A stretch of DNA of 64,000 nucleotides from Corynebacterium poyangense. GTDB taxonomy: Bacteria > Actinomycetota > Actinomycetes > Mycobacteriales > Mycobacteriaceae. Numbering within the stretch: the first letter of the stretch is position 1; every line of letters begins with the position of its first letter. The position numbers and the translations under genes are program-made. Below the pieces are notes generated by a model, which had not been told where the DNA came from, made no database searches, and was given only the letters and a program-made list of their open reading frames with translations. Shown here one piece after another: positions 1 through 13,943 of the stretch. Location of the stretch: contig NZ_CP046884.1 in NCBI RefSeq assembly GCF_014522205.1, positions 2,108,001-2,172,000 on the forward strand. Direction: 5' to 3'.

Positions 1-1717
1 TGCTTACTCCAGCGACTCGCAGCGGGACCGCAGACAGCGTGGTCACACTATCAATCTCGTCGATTTTCTTAATGTCCTCGCTCACCCCTTGGGGCACCGG
101 GAAATTACCTTGCTGCGGACCAGAAAGCACAAAGTCCGCAGAAATGGAGCTCTTCGCCATATCCTCAACTGTGGATTTCATGGTGTCACCAAAGGCTCCG
201 ATAGCGGTGACCAGAGCAACCCCCAAGGTAAGAGCAAAGGCTGTGGTGGCGGTGCGGCGCGGGTGGCGTCGAGCATTGGTGGCAGACAGTTTTCCTACCG
301 CACCGAAGGGTGCGCCAATGATTCGACCTAATGTGGGGACAAGAGGGAGGGAAATAGCTGGGGAGGCCAGGAAAAACCCAAGAATTAGGGATAGGGCCCC
401 GGCTCCGACCATCCAGGCGCGGGTCTTCGTGGAGCTATCTTCCATGCCGAGCGGGACTAAAGCGATAATGATGCCGAAGATCAGCAATACCGCACCGATG
501 ATGCTTCGCACCCATAACGAGGTTGCGGATTCTTGTTCGGCGACGCGCATGGCTTCCACAGGCTCTACCCGTCCGGCTCGACGCGCCGGCACCCAGGCGG
601 AGGCAATGGTGACCACAACCCCGATCACCAGCGGAACAAAAACTGATAACGCAGTAATACCAAGGCTAGAGCCCGGCAACGGCATCCCATAAGCTTTAAG
701 GACAGCTCGGATTATCGCTACCAACCCAATACCGCCGAGGACACCGAGGATCGAACCAAAAAATCCGACGATCGCTGCTTCAATCACCACAGATCTAGTG
801 ATTTGACGTCGGGTCGCACCGAGTGCTCGCAGTAGGGCAAATTCTTTAATTCTCTGCGCCACAATCATGGAGAATGTGTTGGCGATCAAGAAGGTTCCTA
901 CTAATAAGGCCACCAGCCCAAAGGACACCAGGAAATAATTCACAAACTGCAACGCTTGAGTTATCGATTCAGTGGCACGTTCGGCCAGGACACTACCCTG
1001 CTCCACTTTGACGTTGGGATACCGGGACGCCAAATGCTGTACCAGGTCAACGTCGCTTACCCCATCAGCTGCAGACACTTTCAACTGAGGAAGATGCTCA
1101 CCATCGGTGTATCGCTGAATATAGTCAGCTTCTCTGAGCCAAAGATTCACCCCACTCGTGCCACCCTCATCAGCAGACAAGGTCGTCACACCACTAATGG
1201 TCACGTCATACCGTTGCTGGGGGTCTACCACCAGCAACCTATCCCCAACCTTTATTCCATAATGTTCAGCGGCACTGGCGTTGATCAACGCTTGCTCTCC
1301 GTTTTCCGGGGCATGTCCACTACTAATCTGAGGCTGGAGTCCGACGACGTCTTCACTTTCCGCCCAGGGTTGCAAACTTACCGTCTGCCCACGAGTTTGG
1401 ATAGCTTGATGATCCTCAGTAGCTAAAACCACGGTGGTCGAGGCTTCTAGCGCAACACTTTTCACCTGTGGATCCTGCGCCAATTCTTGACGAATCTCCT
1501 GCGGCACACCACCTTGCCCAGACAGCACAGCATCCACGCCATCAAATTGAGAAGCTACCGTACTGTCAAAGGCGGTAGACAACGTGCGGGTGAACATCAT
1601 GGCGCCAGCGATAAACGCAGTGCCTAGTACTACCGCAAGAACGGTGAGAACCAGCCGAAGTTTATGGGCGCCGATGTTACGGAAACTAATTTTCCACAGC
1701 ACAGAGCGGGAACCCAT
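1..1717 (-). CDS. ABC transporter permease, FtsX/MacB type (partial, 3' end outside window)
   Basis: Minus-strand frame open from an ATG at 1717 to the window edge, about 572 codons. The translation starts MGSRSVLWKISFRNIGAHKL, followed by a transmembrane segment (about residues 20-40) and a roughly 200-residue extracytoplasmic region of MacB_PCD type. Then comes an FtsX-like block of three membrane helices containing ALLRALGATRRQI, the conserved coupling region of this family, and then the start of a second half-repeat. The start overlaps the stop of the upstream ATPase gene by one base (TAATG), so the two are translationally coupled. Family members work with a LolD/MacB-like ATPase to move lipoproteins, peptides or drugs across or out of the membrane, or in cell-wall signalling. 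The substrate cannot be read from sequence. The C-terminus lies beyond base 1. Confidence 0.88.
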   Translation of the reverse strand, partial: MGSRSVLWKISFRNIGAHKLRLVLTVLAVVLGTAFIAGAMMFTRTLSTAFDSTVASQFDGVDAVLSGQGGVPQEIRQELAQDPQVKSVALEASTTVVLATEDHQAIQTRGQTVSLQPWAESEDVVGLQPQISSGHAPENGEQALINASAAEHYGIKVGDRLLVVDPQQRYDVTISGVTTLSADEGGTSGVNLWLREADYIQRYTDGEHLPQLKVSAADGVSDVDLVQHLASRYPNVKVEQGSVLAERATESITQALQFVNYFLVSFGLVALLVGTFLIANTFSMIVAQRIKEFALLRALGATRRQITRSVVIEAAIVGFFGSILGVLGGIGLVAIIRAVLKAYGMPLPGSSLGITALSVFVPLVIGVVVTIASAWVPARRAGRVEPVEAMRVAEQESATSLWVRSIIGAVLLIFGIIIALVPLGMEDSSTKTRAWMVGAGALSLILGFFLASPAISLPLVPTLGRIIGAPFGAVGKLSATNARRHPRRTATTAFALTLGVALVTAIGAFGDTMKSTVEDMAKSSISADFVLSGPQQGNFPVPQGVSEDIKKIDEIDSVTTLSAVPLRVAGVS

Positions 1718-2493
1718 TAATCCTCCTTTTCGAGGCTAGTCATGGTGGCTAAAATATTATCCATCGAACCGCCGCGTAATTCATCAACAATTTCCCCATC
1801 GGCCAGAAAAACTACGCGGTCCGCATACGATGCTGCTCTGGGATCATGGGTAACAATCACCACTGTCTGTCCGTCTTGGTCTACCGACGTCCGCAAGATC
1901 TCTAAGACTTCCCGCGAACTGTTGGAGTCTAGGTTGCCGGTTGGCTCATCACCGAAAATAATCTCTGGCTTCGAAACTAAAGCACGGGCACAAGCTACCC
2001 GCTGTTGTTGACCACCGGAAAGCTCAGACGGCCGATGCTTCAGCCTCTCACTAAGGCCGAGGCGGGAAGTGATTTCTGCGAACCATTCGCCATTGGTTGC
2101 CCGAGAAGCAATATCACCAGGCAAGGTAATATTCTCCTCCGCAGTTAAAGTCGGCACCAGGTTAAAGGATTGAAAAATAAAACCTAAGCGGTCTCTTCTT
2201 AGGACCGTCAGTTCCTTATCCCCCAGTTTCGATAAATCTGTATCACCAATCATGGCTTGACCAGAAGTAACCGAATCTAATCCAGCCATGCAATGCATTA
2301 ACGTGGATTTTCCGGAACCGGATGGGCCCATGATGGCCGTAAATTCTCCTTGATAAAAGCCGATGTTGATATTATGCAAAGCAGTAACAGCAGTATCGCC
2401 GTGTCCATATTGTTTTTGTAAGTTAATAGCTTGTGCAGCAAATTCTTTATTCTCTTTAGTAAAACCATTATTAGGGGAATTATACTTTTCCAC
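1717..2493 (-). CDS. ABC transporter ATP-binding protein (LolD/MacB family)
   Basis: 258-residue ATPase. Walker A GPSGSGKST is near residues 56-64, the signature [10 protein letters not shown] near 150, and Walker B IIFGDEP is followed by the D-loop region TGNLDS, which is typical of the LolD/MacB/FtsE branch. The start is a GTG at 2493. A purine-rich AGGG lies rather far upstream, so the first residues are uncertain. The gene overlaps the permease gene by one base. Together they form a two-gene exporter or mechanotransmission-type ABC unit. No adaptor or two-component system is visible on the side that lies inside the window. Confidence 0.9.
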   Translation of the reverse strand: MEKYNSPNNGFTKENKEFAAQAINLQKQYGHGDTAVTALHNINIGFYQGEFTAIMGPSGSGKSTLMHCMAGLDSVTSGQAMIGDTDLSKLGDKELTVLRRDRLGFIFQSFNLVPTLTAEENITLPGDIASRATNGEWFAEITSRLGLSERLKHRPSELSGGQQQRVACARALVSKPEIIFGDEPTGNLDSNSSREVLEILRTSVDQDGQTVVIVTHDPRAASYADRVVFLADGEIVDELRGGSMDNILATMTSLEKED

Positions 2494-2704
2494 GGTTAAA
2501 GGTCAGCCCTTCGATATCAATGACAATGATTCGGACTGTTCTAGGCTACCCTCGGAGTCCGGAGAACACACCCCCATTTATAAAAATGTAACCCCAGATG
2601 TATTTCTCCGGTTGTGGTTGCTTTGCCACAGAGCCGTTGGCGGGTATCGTCCCCGCATACCCCGCGCCATCCCCGGGCTATGCCTCTACCCCCCCGCAGG
2701 GCAC

Positions 2705-2747
2705 GAAAAAAAAAGGGGGTGGTACGGGATCACACCATACCACCCCA
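2705..2747 (-). terminator. Intrinsic terminator of the rRNA operon
   Basis: On the minus strand GGGGTGGTA and TACCACCCC form a stem around a short loop, followed by a run of nine T (A-run at 2706-2714 on the plus strand). It lies about 30 bases past the end of 5S rRNA, where the operon should end. Confidence 0.85.
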
Positions 2748-2775
2748 CCCCACAGGGAATTAATCAAATTATCAC

Positions 2776-2896
2776 GTGTTGGCAGCAACCTACTCTCCCA
2801 CACCCTCACAAGTGCAGTACCATCAGCGTAAACAGGCTTAGCTACCGGGATCGGAACGGGACCGGGCGTGACCCTGCCACCATCAACCACCAACAC
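2776..2896 (-). rRNA. rrf: 5S ribosomal RNA
   Basis: The minus strand carries the conserved 5S core (GGTCACGCCCGGTCCCGTTC, then AGCTAAGCC, then GGGAGAGTAGGT). The ends GTGTTGG and CCAACAC pair to form helix I, which sets the limits at about 121 bases. It is the last gene of the 16S-23S-5S operon. Confidence 0.92.
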
Positions 2897-3003
2897 ACCC
2901 ACCAACACAACCCACCACCCCCACGGGGTGGCAGTGTCATGCCAGACACTATACAGCAGACGCAAACACAATCACTTACTCTCAAACCACACACACTCAT
3001 TTT

Positions 3004-7882
<4,879 letters not shown>

Positions 7883-8276
7883 AAGGAAAAAACCCTTCCA
7901 CAACAAAGAGTCAAAACCTAACCAAAAAACAAAAAACCATCACCAATGACACAGCACATCCGACGAGGACAACACACCATACCACCAGCAACAGCCAAAG
8001 CTAAATTAAAAAAACATTATTGATCACCGTGACACCACAACAGCAAGGAATAGCCACAACCCCACCACAGCACCACGAGGCCCATCACACAACAAGCCAC
8101 AACCAATAACGCGTGAATCCATCACAAAAAATACTACTGGCACACTATTGAGTTCTCACACAACACACATCACCCACACGAAACCACAACACAGCCCCAC
8201 GCGGTGACCCGACTAAACTTACACACCCACCACACAACACACAAATCCCCAGCACAAAGCCTATAAAAAATGGAGA
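7883..8276 (-). promoter_or_regulatory. rRNA operon leader and promoter region
   Basis: About 390 bases between the 3' end of murA and 16S rRNA, with no gene. Bases 8143-8167 contain the conserved rRNA leader block (minus strand TGTGTGAGAACTCAATAGTG), found again in the spacer. On the minus strand a possible promoter is TTGTGT, 17 bases, TAAGTT (about 8210-8245), only a weak match. A promoter within or upstream of murA cannot be excluded because murA runs in the same direction. Confidence 0.5.
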
Positions 8277-9542
8277 TTAGTGGTGGACTCTTTCGACCTG
8301 TGCACCGAGGCTTTGGAGGTTTTCGACGAAATTCGGGTAGCCCCGGTCAATGTGGTAGACGTCATGAACCTCGGTTTGGCCGTCGGCTACTAGTGCCGCC
8401 AGAACTAAACCAGCCCCGGCTCGGATATCTGAGCTCCACACCGCAGTTGAAGAAAGTTGCTCTATTCCCCGGATAACGACGTGGTGACCATCAACGCTGG
8501 CATCTGCCCCGAGTCGAAGCATCTCATCAACAAAACGGAATCTCGACTCAAAGACGTTTTCAGTAATGACGGAGGTTCCGTCGGCAATGGCTGCGATCCC
8601 AATAGCCATGGGTTGAAGGTCGGTGGGGAAACCTGGGAACGGCAGGGTTTGATAGTCCACCGCGCTTGGACGTCGGTCCATTCTTACCCGAAAACCGTGG
8701 TTATAGGTCTCTACCTCTGCCCCAGCAACTTTGAGCTTTTCTAGAGCCAAGTGCAAATGGCTGGGAGCGATGCCAGCAACAGTAATATCCCCGCGGGTCA
8801 TGGCGGCAGCATAAGCCCACGTCCCAGCCACAATTCTATCCCCAATCACCTCATGCTCGGTGGGGTGAAGTTTCCCTACCCCGTCGATGGTGATGGTGCT
8901 TGTCCCCACCCCATGAATCTGCGCCCCCATAGACATCAGCATTTCACAAAGGTCAATGATTTCCGGTTCCCGGGCAGCGTTATCCAAAATGGTTTGCCCG
9001 TCTGCAAGCACAGCTGCGGTGAGAATATTCTCCGTGGCCCCTACAGAGGGGAAATCCAGCGCTATTCGGGCCCCATGAAGGCGATCTGCAACCTCAGCAA
9101 CTACGGCCCCATGTCGAATTTTCGTGGTAGCGCCCATTTTCTCTAGCCCTGACTGATGCATGTCTAGCGGCCGAGAGCCTATGGCGTCTCCTCCCGGCAG
9201 CGCGACAACCGCCCTACCGCACCTAGCAGTCAACGGGCCGAGAACACACACCGAAGCCCGGAATTGCCGGACGGCTTCAAAGTCAGCATCACTACACGGG
9301 AGACCGGGGGTAGTGATATACACCGTAGATCCGTCGATCACGACCTCACAACCGAGGCCTTCTAACACCTTCTTCATGAGTGGAACATCCAGTATTTCCG
9401 GACAGTTCCTCAGCGTGGTGGTCCCCTCAGCCAGCAGTGCTGCCGCCATCAGCTTCAGCACACTATTTTTTGCTCCGCTAACTTTTACCGCACCCTGAAG
9501 CCGGGCGCCTCCGGTCACAAGAAAACTGTCCTTCACGCCCAT
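8277..9542 (-). CDS. murA: UDP-N-acetylglucosamine 1-carboxyvinyltransferase MurA
   Basis: 421 residues, full length. It transfers enolpyruvate from PEP to UDP-GlcNAc, the first committed step of peptidoglycan synthesis in the cytoplasm. The N-terminal substrate-binding pair is in [11 protein letters not shown] (Lys25, Asn26). The active-site loop reads [15 protein letters not shown]: the usual catalytic and fosfomycin-binding Cys is Asp (residue 119). Asp at this position is known from mycobacterial MurA and makes the enzyme insensitive to fosfomycin. The gene sits directly before the rRNA operon on the same strand and about 60 bases after ramA. Start ATG at 9542. Confidence 0.96.
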   Translation of the reverse strand: MGVKDSFLVTGGARLQGAVKVSGAKNSVLKLMAAALLAEGTTTLRNCPEILDVPLMKKVLEGLGCEVVIDGSTVYITTPGLPCSDADFEAVRQFRASVCVLGPLTARCGRAVVALPGGDAIGSRPLDMHQSGLEKMGATTKIRHGAVVAEVADRLHGARIALDFPSVGATENILTAAVLADGQTILDNAAREPEIIDLCEMLMSMGAQIHGVGTSTITIDGVGKLHPTEHEVIGDRIVAGTWAYAAAMTRGDITVAGIAPSHLHLALEKLKVAGAEVETYNHGFRVRMDRRPSAVDYQTLPFPGFPTDLQPMAIGIAAIADGTSVITENVFESRFRFVDEMLRLGADASVDGHHVVIRGIEQLSSTAVWSSDIRAGAGLVLAALVADGQTEVHDVYHIDRGYPNFVENLQSLGAQVERVHH

Positions 9543-9602
9543 TAGCGTAGCGTTTTCTCCCCAGAGCCGTCAGGCGCTACCCCACCTCCTGACACCTTGA
9601 CC

Positions 9603-10445
9603 CTAGGGTAAAGCCCCGATTCGTCGTGCGGCATTTACCGCTTCATAGCGCGTATGTGCTCCTAGCTTCCGCATCACCGAACGCAGATAGCTTTTAACAG
9701 TTTCTGCTCCGATCCCCATTTCTTCTGCTGCTTCAACATTGGTGTGCCCCAAAGCCACACAAGAAAGGACATCGAGTTCCCGTGCGGAGAGCTTGGCTGA
9801 TTGCTTCACCCGAACTGGGGTGACCAATTGTTCACAGAGAATTTCTAGCTCTTTGCGAACATTGTCGTCTTCCAGACGATTTGCCAACATGCGTAATTTC
9901 GTGTGAGTTGAGCGGACCTGCTCCCACTCGGCACCATTCATGACCCTGCCAGCTTTAGCCACTCCAGGCTTTCCACCCTCCACCCGACGCATAGCGGAGT
10001 TGACTGCCAAATCTTGCTCCAAGTTTCGGCCAGTCATTGTTACTTCTTCAATAACCTTGTCCCCCAACCGCACTGGCGAATGAACACCGACATACAGCAC
10101 ACCGCGGATTTCGCGATGCACAATCACCGGGACAGCCACGATGGAGTGAAGACCTTCGTCCTGGATATGGCGATCATTTTCGTGAGAGATCACTTTGGCT
10201 CTGGTGTAGTCACTGACCCCAACTGGCCGGCGGGTGCTGACCACTCGGCCACCTACCCCAACCCCTGGCTCGATAATGAGGTTGTGCAATGCGGGGGTTC
10301 TTAATCCAACCCATTGAGTAATCTGCAATCGGTTGTCAGAAAGCAGCGTGGCATACATCGTAACGGGGATGCCCGTCGTTGTTTTTAAGGTGGTCAGGGC
10401 CGCCCTAATTGCTTCATCATCATCTCTGATGCGCTGGAAATCCAC
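9603..10445 (-). CDS. ramA: RamA, LuxR-type regulator of acetate metabolism
   Basis: N-terminal GAF-like sensor region (about residues 10-150) and C-terminal LuxR helix-turn-helix (about 215-275: LSARELDVLSCVALGHTNVE, then GAETVKSYLRSVMRKLGAHT). This matches what I know of C. glutamicum RamA in sequence and length. There RamA activates acetate genes, the TCA cycle and others, and represses its own gene. Two in-frame GTG codons exist, at 10451 and 10445. The GGAGG just upstream is too close to the first but well spaced for the second, giving an N-terminus MDFQRI like the C. glutamicum protein. I therefore chose 10445 (280 residues). A RamA-like site lies upstream (10541-10563). Confidence 0.93.
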   Translation of the reverse strand: MDFQRIRDDDEAIRAALTTLKTTTGIPVTMYATLLSDNRLQITQWVGLRTPALHNLIIEPGVGVGGRVVSTRRPVGVSDYTRAKVISHENDRHIQDEGLHSIVAVPVIVHREIRGVLYVGVHSPVRLGDKVIEEVTMTGRNLEQDLAVNSAMRRVEGGKPGVAKAGRVMNGAEWEQVRSTHTKLRMLANRLEDDNVRKELEILCEQLVTPVRVKQSAKLSARELDVLSCVALGHTNVEAAEEMGIGAETVKSYLRSVMRKLGAHTRYEAVNAARRIGALP

Positions 10446-10540
10446 CGTCACACCTCCCAGAGTTCCACCTATAAAGGGGCACCCATTTTCCGAACTTGAA
10501 AACCAGCAATTGCCAACTAGGGGCTAGTATATCCCGACAA

Positions 10541-10563
10541 TGGGGGTAAAGAAAATCCCCCCA
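10541..10563. promoter_or_regulatory. Candidate RamA operator (autoregulation)
   Basis: TGGGGGT (10541-10547) faces ATCCCCCCA (10555-10563), an inverted pair of G-runs separated by a few bases. RamA of C. glutamicum binds paired stretches of four to six G or C bases and represses its own promoter. The site lies about 100 bases upstream of the ramA start. A further C-run pair is at 10607-10624. Confidence 0.5.
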
Positions 10564-10746
10564 AAGCACAGAACAAACTATGAACGGGCATAAAACACAA
10601 CTTTTCTCCCTCCCCCTTAACCCCGAAAGCTGAGAAATTGTCATTATTTTCCCAGGTTAATGGGCTATGAACCAGGCAAACAAACCGTGAGCTGGGCGTC
10701 GAACCTAAAAAGGAAAGACTGTAAGTGTGGTCATTTTCATAATCGC

Positions 10747-10777
10747 TTGAATATCCAAAGACCACTCTGTCTATTAT
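10747..10777 (+). promoter_or_regulatory. cysK promoter with McbR-type operator
   Basis: AAGAC-N6-GTCTA at 10758-10773 matches the C. glutamicum McbR consensus TAGAC-N6-GTCTA at nine of ten positions. It lies between a possible -35 TTGAAT (10747-10752) and -10 TATTAT (10772-10777), so a bound repressor would block the promoter. cysK belongs to the McbR regulon in C. glutamicum. Confidence 0.6.
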
Positions 10778-10873
10778 AAAGAAACTGATATGTCTGTTGT
10801 AGTGGTGTATGGTGGCCTGAAGAACAGATATTTCTTGTCAACGAATCATTGGTTATAAGGAGAAGCCACTCTC

Positions 10874-11809
10874 ATGGCACAGGTTTATGAAAGCATCGCC
10901 GACACAATCGGTGGCACCCCGCTAGTAAAATTGCACCGGCTGACCGAAGGCCTCAAGGCCGATGTCCTGGTGAAAGTGGAATCTTTCAACCCGGCCAACA
11001 GCGTGAAAGACCGGATTGGGCTTGCCATCATTGACGCCGCTGAACGCTCCGGGGAGCTAAAACCCGGCGGCACCATCGTGGAGGCAACCTCCGGAAATAC
11101 CGGAATAGCCCTCGCCATGGTAGGCGCTGCCCGCGGATATAAGGTCATTTTGACCATGCCAGAAACTATGTCTACCGAACGCCGAGTCATGCTGCGCGCC
11201 TATGGGGCACACATTGAACTTACCCCCGGCAGCGAAGGAATGCAGGGAGCAGTAGACAAGGCCAATGAGATTGTGGCCCGTGAGGACAACGCCATTTTGG
11301 CCTCTCAATTTGCCAATCCTGCCAACCCGGATATCCACCGGAAAACCACTGCCGAGGAACTCTGGAACGACACCGACGGCCAGATCGATATTTTTGTCGC
11401 CGGCGTGGGCACCGGGGGAACTGTTACCGGCGTGGGTCAGGTTCTTAAAGATCGCAAGCCAGACACCAAGATTTATGCCGTAGAACCTGCCGCCTCCCCG
11501 CTGCTGACCACGGGCAAGGCCGGCCCACATAAAATCCAAGGGCTAGGCGCAAATTTCATTCCGGAAGTATTAGATCGACGCATCCTCGACGACGTTTTAA
11601 CCGTATCCCACGAAGATGCTGTAGCTACCGCTCGTGAATTAGGCACCAAAGAAGCCATCTTGGGAGGAATCTCCTCCGGAGCCAATGTTTATGCTGCCCT
11701 CCAGCTAGCCAAGCGGGAAGAAAACGCTGGAAAAACCATCGTCACTGTAATCGCAGACTTTGGTGAGCGCTACGTGTCTACCATCTTGTACGAAGATCTT
11801 CGCGACTAG
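10874..11809 (+). CDS. cysK: Cysteine synthase A (O-acetylserine sulfhydrylase)
   Basis: 311 residues, full length, PLP-dependent (fold type II). It makes L-cysteine from O-acetylserine and sulfide. The PLP lysine is Lys45 in SVKDRIG. The substrate loop TSGNTG and the phosphate-binding GTGGTVTG are present, and the C-terminus is [12 protein letters not shown]. Start ATG at 10874 with AAGGAG about ten bases upstream. It is followed by cysE, which supplies its substrate, with a terminator hairpin and a separate promoter between them. The operator upstream suggests control by McbR. Confidence 0.97.
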   Translation: MAQVYESIADTIGGTPLVKLHRLTEGLKADVLVKVESFNPANSVKDRIGLAIIDAAERSGELKPGGTIVEATSGNTGIALAMVGAARGYKVILTMPETMSTERRVMLRAYGAHIELTPGSEGMQGAVDKANEIVAREDNAILASQFANPANPDIHRKTTAEELWNDTDGQIDIFVAGVGTGGTVTGVGQVLKDRKPDTKIYAVEPAASPLLTTGKAGPHKIQGLGANFIPEVLDRRILDDVLTVSHEDAVATARELGTKEAILGGISSGANVYAALQLAKREENAGKTIVTVIADFGERYVSTILYEDLRD

Positions 11810-11848
11810 GTTCACCGCTTAAAGACTGCACGGTCCTACCCCCAGCGC

Positions 11849-11877
11849 AAGGAAGTCCTCCAGGGCTTCCTTTTTTG
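11849..11877 (+). terminator. Intrinsic terminator after cysK
   Basis: AAGGAAG and CTTCCTT form a stem closed by a short loop and followed by a T-run. It separates cysK from cysE, so cysE probably depends partly on its own promoter. Confidence 0.8.
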
Positions 11878-11881
11878 CTGT

Positions 11882-11887
11882 TAGGAT
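11882..11887 (+). promoter_or_regulatory. Candidate -10 element of cysE (leaderless transcript)
   Basis: TAGGAT is followed by seven bases and then the cysE ATG at 11895, the spacing of a leaderless mRNA. No Shine-Dalgarno sequence precedes the ATG. Leaderless mRNAs are common in corynebacteria. Confidence 0.4.
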
Positions 11888-11894
11888 CAGGCCC

Positions 11895-12467
11895 ATGCTA
11901 TTGACCATTTGGAAGCGGATCCGAGAAGATTTAGCGAACGCTCGCGACCACGACCCTGCTGCTCGCGGGGATCTCGAAAACGCCATAGTCTATTCCGGCC
12001 TGCACGCTATCTGGGCCCACCGAGTATCTCACTGGCTGTGGCTCCGCGGGGCCCGAGGATTAGCTCGGATACTCTCCCAACTCACCCGCTTTTTCACGGG
12101 CATTGAGATCCACCCGGGAGCCACGATAGGGCGACGCTTCTTCATCGACCACGGGATGGGGATAGTCATTGGCGAAACCGCCGAAATAGGCGACGGTGTC
12201 ATGCTCTATCACGGCGTAACCCTGGGAGGACAAGTACTTACCCAAACGAAACGCCACCCCACTATCGGCAACAATGTCACCATCGGTGCAGGGGCAAAAG
12301 TTCTGGGACCAATTTATATCGGCGAGGGCTCAGCAGTCGGCGCAAATGCCGTAGTCACCAAGGATGTTCCGCCTAATAGCATCGCCATTGGAATCCCCGC
12401 TACCACCCGGCCTCGTCACAAGGATGAGTGCATTAAGTTAGTGGACCCGGACTATTACGAGATTTAA
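11895..12467 (+). CDS. cysE: Serine O-acetyltransferase
   Basis: 190 residues, the short actinobacterial/Gram-positive form. It acetylates L-serine with acetyl-CoA, giving the substrate of CysK. It has an N-terminal helical part with the conserved DPAARG, followed by a left-handed beta-helix built from hexapeptide repeats ([20 protein letters not shown], then [31 protein letters not shown]). The active-site His-containing segment [14 protein letters not shown] is intact. It lies 85 bases after cysK with a terminator in between. Confidence 0.96.
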   Translation: MLLTIWKRIREDLANARDHDPAARGDLENAIVYSGLHAIWAHRVSHWLWLRGARGLARILSQLTRFFTGIEIHPGATIGRRFFIDHGMGIVIGETAEIGDGVMLYHGVTLGGQVLTQTKRHPTIGNNVTIGAGAKVLGPIYIGEGSAVGANAVVTKDVPPNSIAIGIPATTRPRHKDECIKLVDPDYYEI

Positions 12468-12502
12468 GTGTCAACGGGCATTCTGATCCCGTCATCGAGC
12501 CG

Positions 12503-12790
12503 CTAGTCAGCGATGAGAGCTCGGAACTGGGCATTGGCCTCCTTGCGGAGGAAATGCTCCACAGCAGAACACGTGGGTTTAATCTTTAGGCCCACGTTTT
12601 TAGTGTCCTCAAGTGCAGCTTTTATCAGCGGGGAAGACAGGCCTTGACCTTGGAATTGCGGATAAATCTCAGTGTGATGAAAATCTCGTACACCTTGGCT
12701 TTCTTGGTATAAAGCAAGACCTGCTTCTTGTCCATCAACCATGATGACAAAACGAGAGTTGTCTGGCTGGTGCTGAACCTGAGTACTCAT
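12503..12790 (-). CDS. Small GNAT-like N-acetyltransferase
   Basis: 95 residues, minus strand, converging on cysE. It belongs to the short single-domain acetyltransferase family (YidJ/NATD1-like): VMVDGQEAG-type strand, HTEIYPQFQGQGLSSPLIKA as the acetyl-CoA pyrophosphate loop (QGQG), and a conserved terminal CSAVEHFLRK. The equivalent C. glutamicum locus also carries a small acetyltransferase next to cysE. The substrate is unknown. Confidence 0.8.
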   Translation of the reverse strand: MSTQVQHQPDNSRFVIMVDGQEAGLALYQESQGVRDFHHTEIYPQFQGQGLSSPLIKAALEDTKNVGLKIKPTCSAVEHFLRKEANAQFRALIAD

Positions 12791-13327
12791 TGCACATATC
12801 TCCTCATCTTGTGCGACGTTCTAAGGCCGGTAAGACCCTAAGAATGTTCTGCGCCTTAAGTTTAATGAGATTGTCCACCACCGAACACTATTTTTAACCC
12901 AACTTGAGCTCGCACTCTTATTTATAGACCTGTTCTTCCGGCACAGCAGCAGAGTTTGCCAACCAAGAACTTGATAAAACTCCCACGACACCAACGGATT
13001 TATTCCATCTGCGCCACCATCCTGAATATTGATACAAAATACCTGGTGAAGGTGGTGTTTTCATCGGAAAGCACCCAAGGCCTTCCGTGCACAATGACAT
13101 TATGCACGTGAGATACGTCTAAACAACGCCTCAATAACCGTTTTCAGACGCACTTTGAGAATAGGGCAAGCCAGCAAGGCTCGATTATTTCTAAAACGAC
13201 GGCCCCTAGTAAGCCCCACCCCTAACTAGGTCAGAACTCAAGGTCTGAGAATTACAGTTCTTAACGCACTACTCTTTCCCGAAGCATTCGCAGTTCCATA
13301 GCCCTACGTTGAGCTCCGAACCATACA
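12791..13327. other. Intergenic stretch without a recognisable gene
   Basis: About 540 bases between the small acetyltransferase gene and the tRNA-Phe terminator. No frame here looks protein-like and I see no RNA fold I can name. In C. glutamicum, as I recall it, sucCD lies close to cysE. No remnant of it is evident here. Confidence 0.5.
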
Positions 13328-13363
13328 CTAAAAGCCCTAGGTTCTCAGGGGACCGAGGGCTTT
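13328..13363 (-). terminator. Terminator of the tRNA-Asp/tRNA-Phe unit
   Basis: AAAGCCCT (13331-13338) and AGGGCTTT (13356-13363) form a stem with an inner extension. On the minus strand it is followed by a short T-run, five bases past tRNA-Phe. Confidence 0.75.
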
Positions 13364-13367
13364 GTAG

Positions 13368-13440
13368 TGGCCAGACGCGGGATCGAACCGCGGACCTTCC
13401 ACTTTTCAGGCGGACGCTCTACCGACTGAGCTATCTGGCC
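13368..13440 (-). tRNA. tRNA-Phe (GAA)
   Basis: 73 bases. Minus strand GGCCAGA acceptor, D-arm GCTCAGTCGGTAGAGC, anticodon loop CTGAAAA (GAA), T-arm CGCGGTTCGATCCCGCG. CCA is not encoded. Confidence 0.95.
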
Positions 13441-13481
13441 GAGAAACACTTCCAAGGATATCCTATGGAGGAATTTCTCCG

Positions 13482-13555
13482 CGACCCTGACGGGACTTGA
13501 ACCCGCGACCTCCGCCGTGACAGGGCGGCGCGCTAACCAACTGCGCCACAGGGCC
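13482..13555 (-). tRNA. tRNA-Asp (GTC), copy 1
   Basis: 74 bases. Acceptor GGCCCTG/CAGGGTC, anticodon loop CTGTCAC (GTC), T-arm GCGGGTTCAAGTCCCGT. Identical to the copy at 13793-13866. Probably cotranscribed with tRNA-Phe. Confidence 0.95.
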
Positions 13556-13724
13556 TAAAAGCACTACTACGTAGTGCCTGTTGCACGAGTTGATACTTTA
13601 CACAGAATCACCTGCGCGTCACAAATAGCCACGTTAATACGGTTTTTCTCGCACTTGCATACTAGTGCTCATCATTGAGGGAGCTAAGGAACTACTCCAC
13701 GAGGCCTCACCAAGACCCCCACAA

Positions 13725-13775
13725 CAAAAAAATCCGGTTCCTCCAGGAAAATCTTAACTCCTGGTGAGACCGGAT
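13725..13775 (-). terminator. Terminator after tRNA-Asp copy 2
   Basis: Long stem: ATCCGGT/ACCGGAT (13732-13738 with 13769-13775) plus CCAGGA/TCCTGG inside. The A-run at 13725-13731 gives seven T on the minus strand. It divides the four tRNA genes into two units. Confidence 0.85.
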
Positions 13776-13792
13776 AATTTTTCTTCTTGTGG

Positions 13793-13866
13793 CGACCCTG
13801 ACGGGACTTGAACCCGCGACCTCCGCCGTGACAGGGCGGCGCGCTAACCAACTGCGCCACAGGGCC
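13793..13866 (-). tRNA. tRNA-Asp (GTC), copy 2
   Basis: 74 bases, identical to copy 1 over the whole gene. It lies four bases from tRNA-Glu, so both come from one transcript. Confidence 0.95.
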
Positions 13867-13870
13867 TTGG

Positions 13871-13943
<73 letters not shown>

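Noticed and set aside
39..692. 217-codon plus-strand frame at the window start
   Set aside because: Antisense to the FtsX-type permease, whose minus-strand frame runs to the edge and has clear membrane helices and family motifs.
2538..2556. Partial DtxR-like sequence (TAGGCTACCCT) upstream of the first ABC transporter
   Set aside because: Only about 11-12 of 19 positions match, near chance for one good half-site.
12918..13100. 60-codon minus-strand frame between cysE region and tRNA-Phe
   Set aside because: Too short, with no recognisable features or ribosome binding site.
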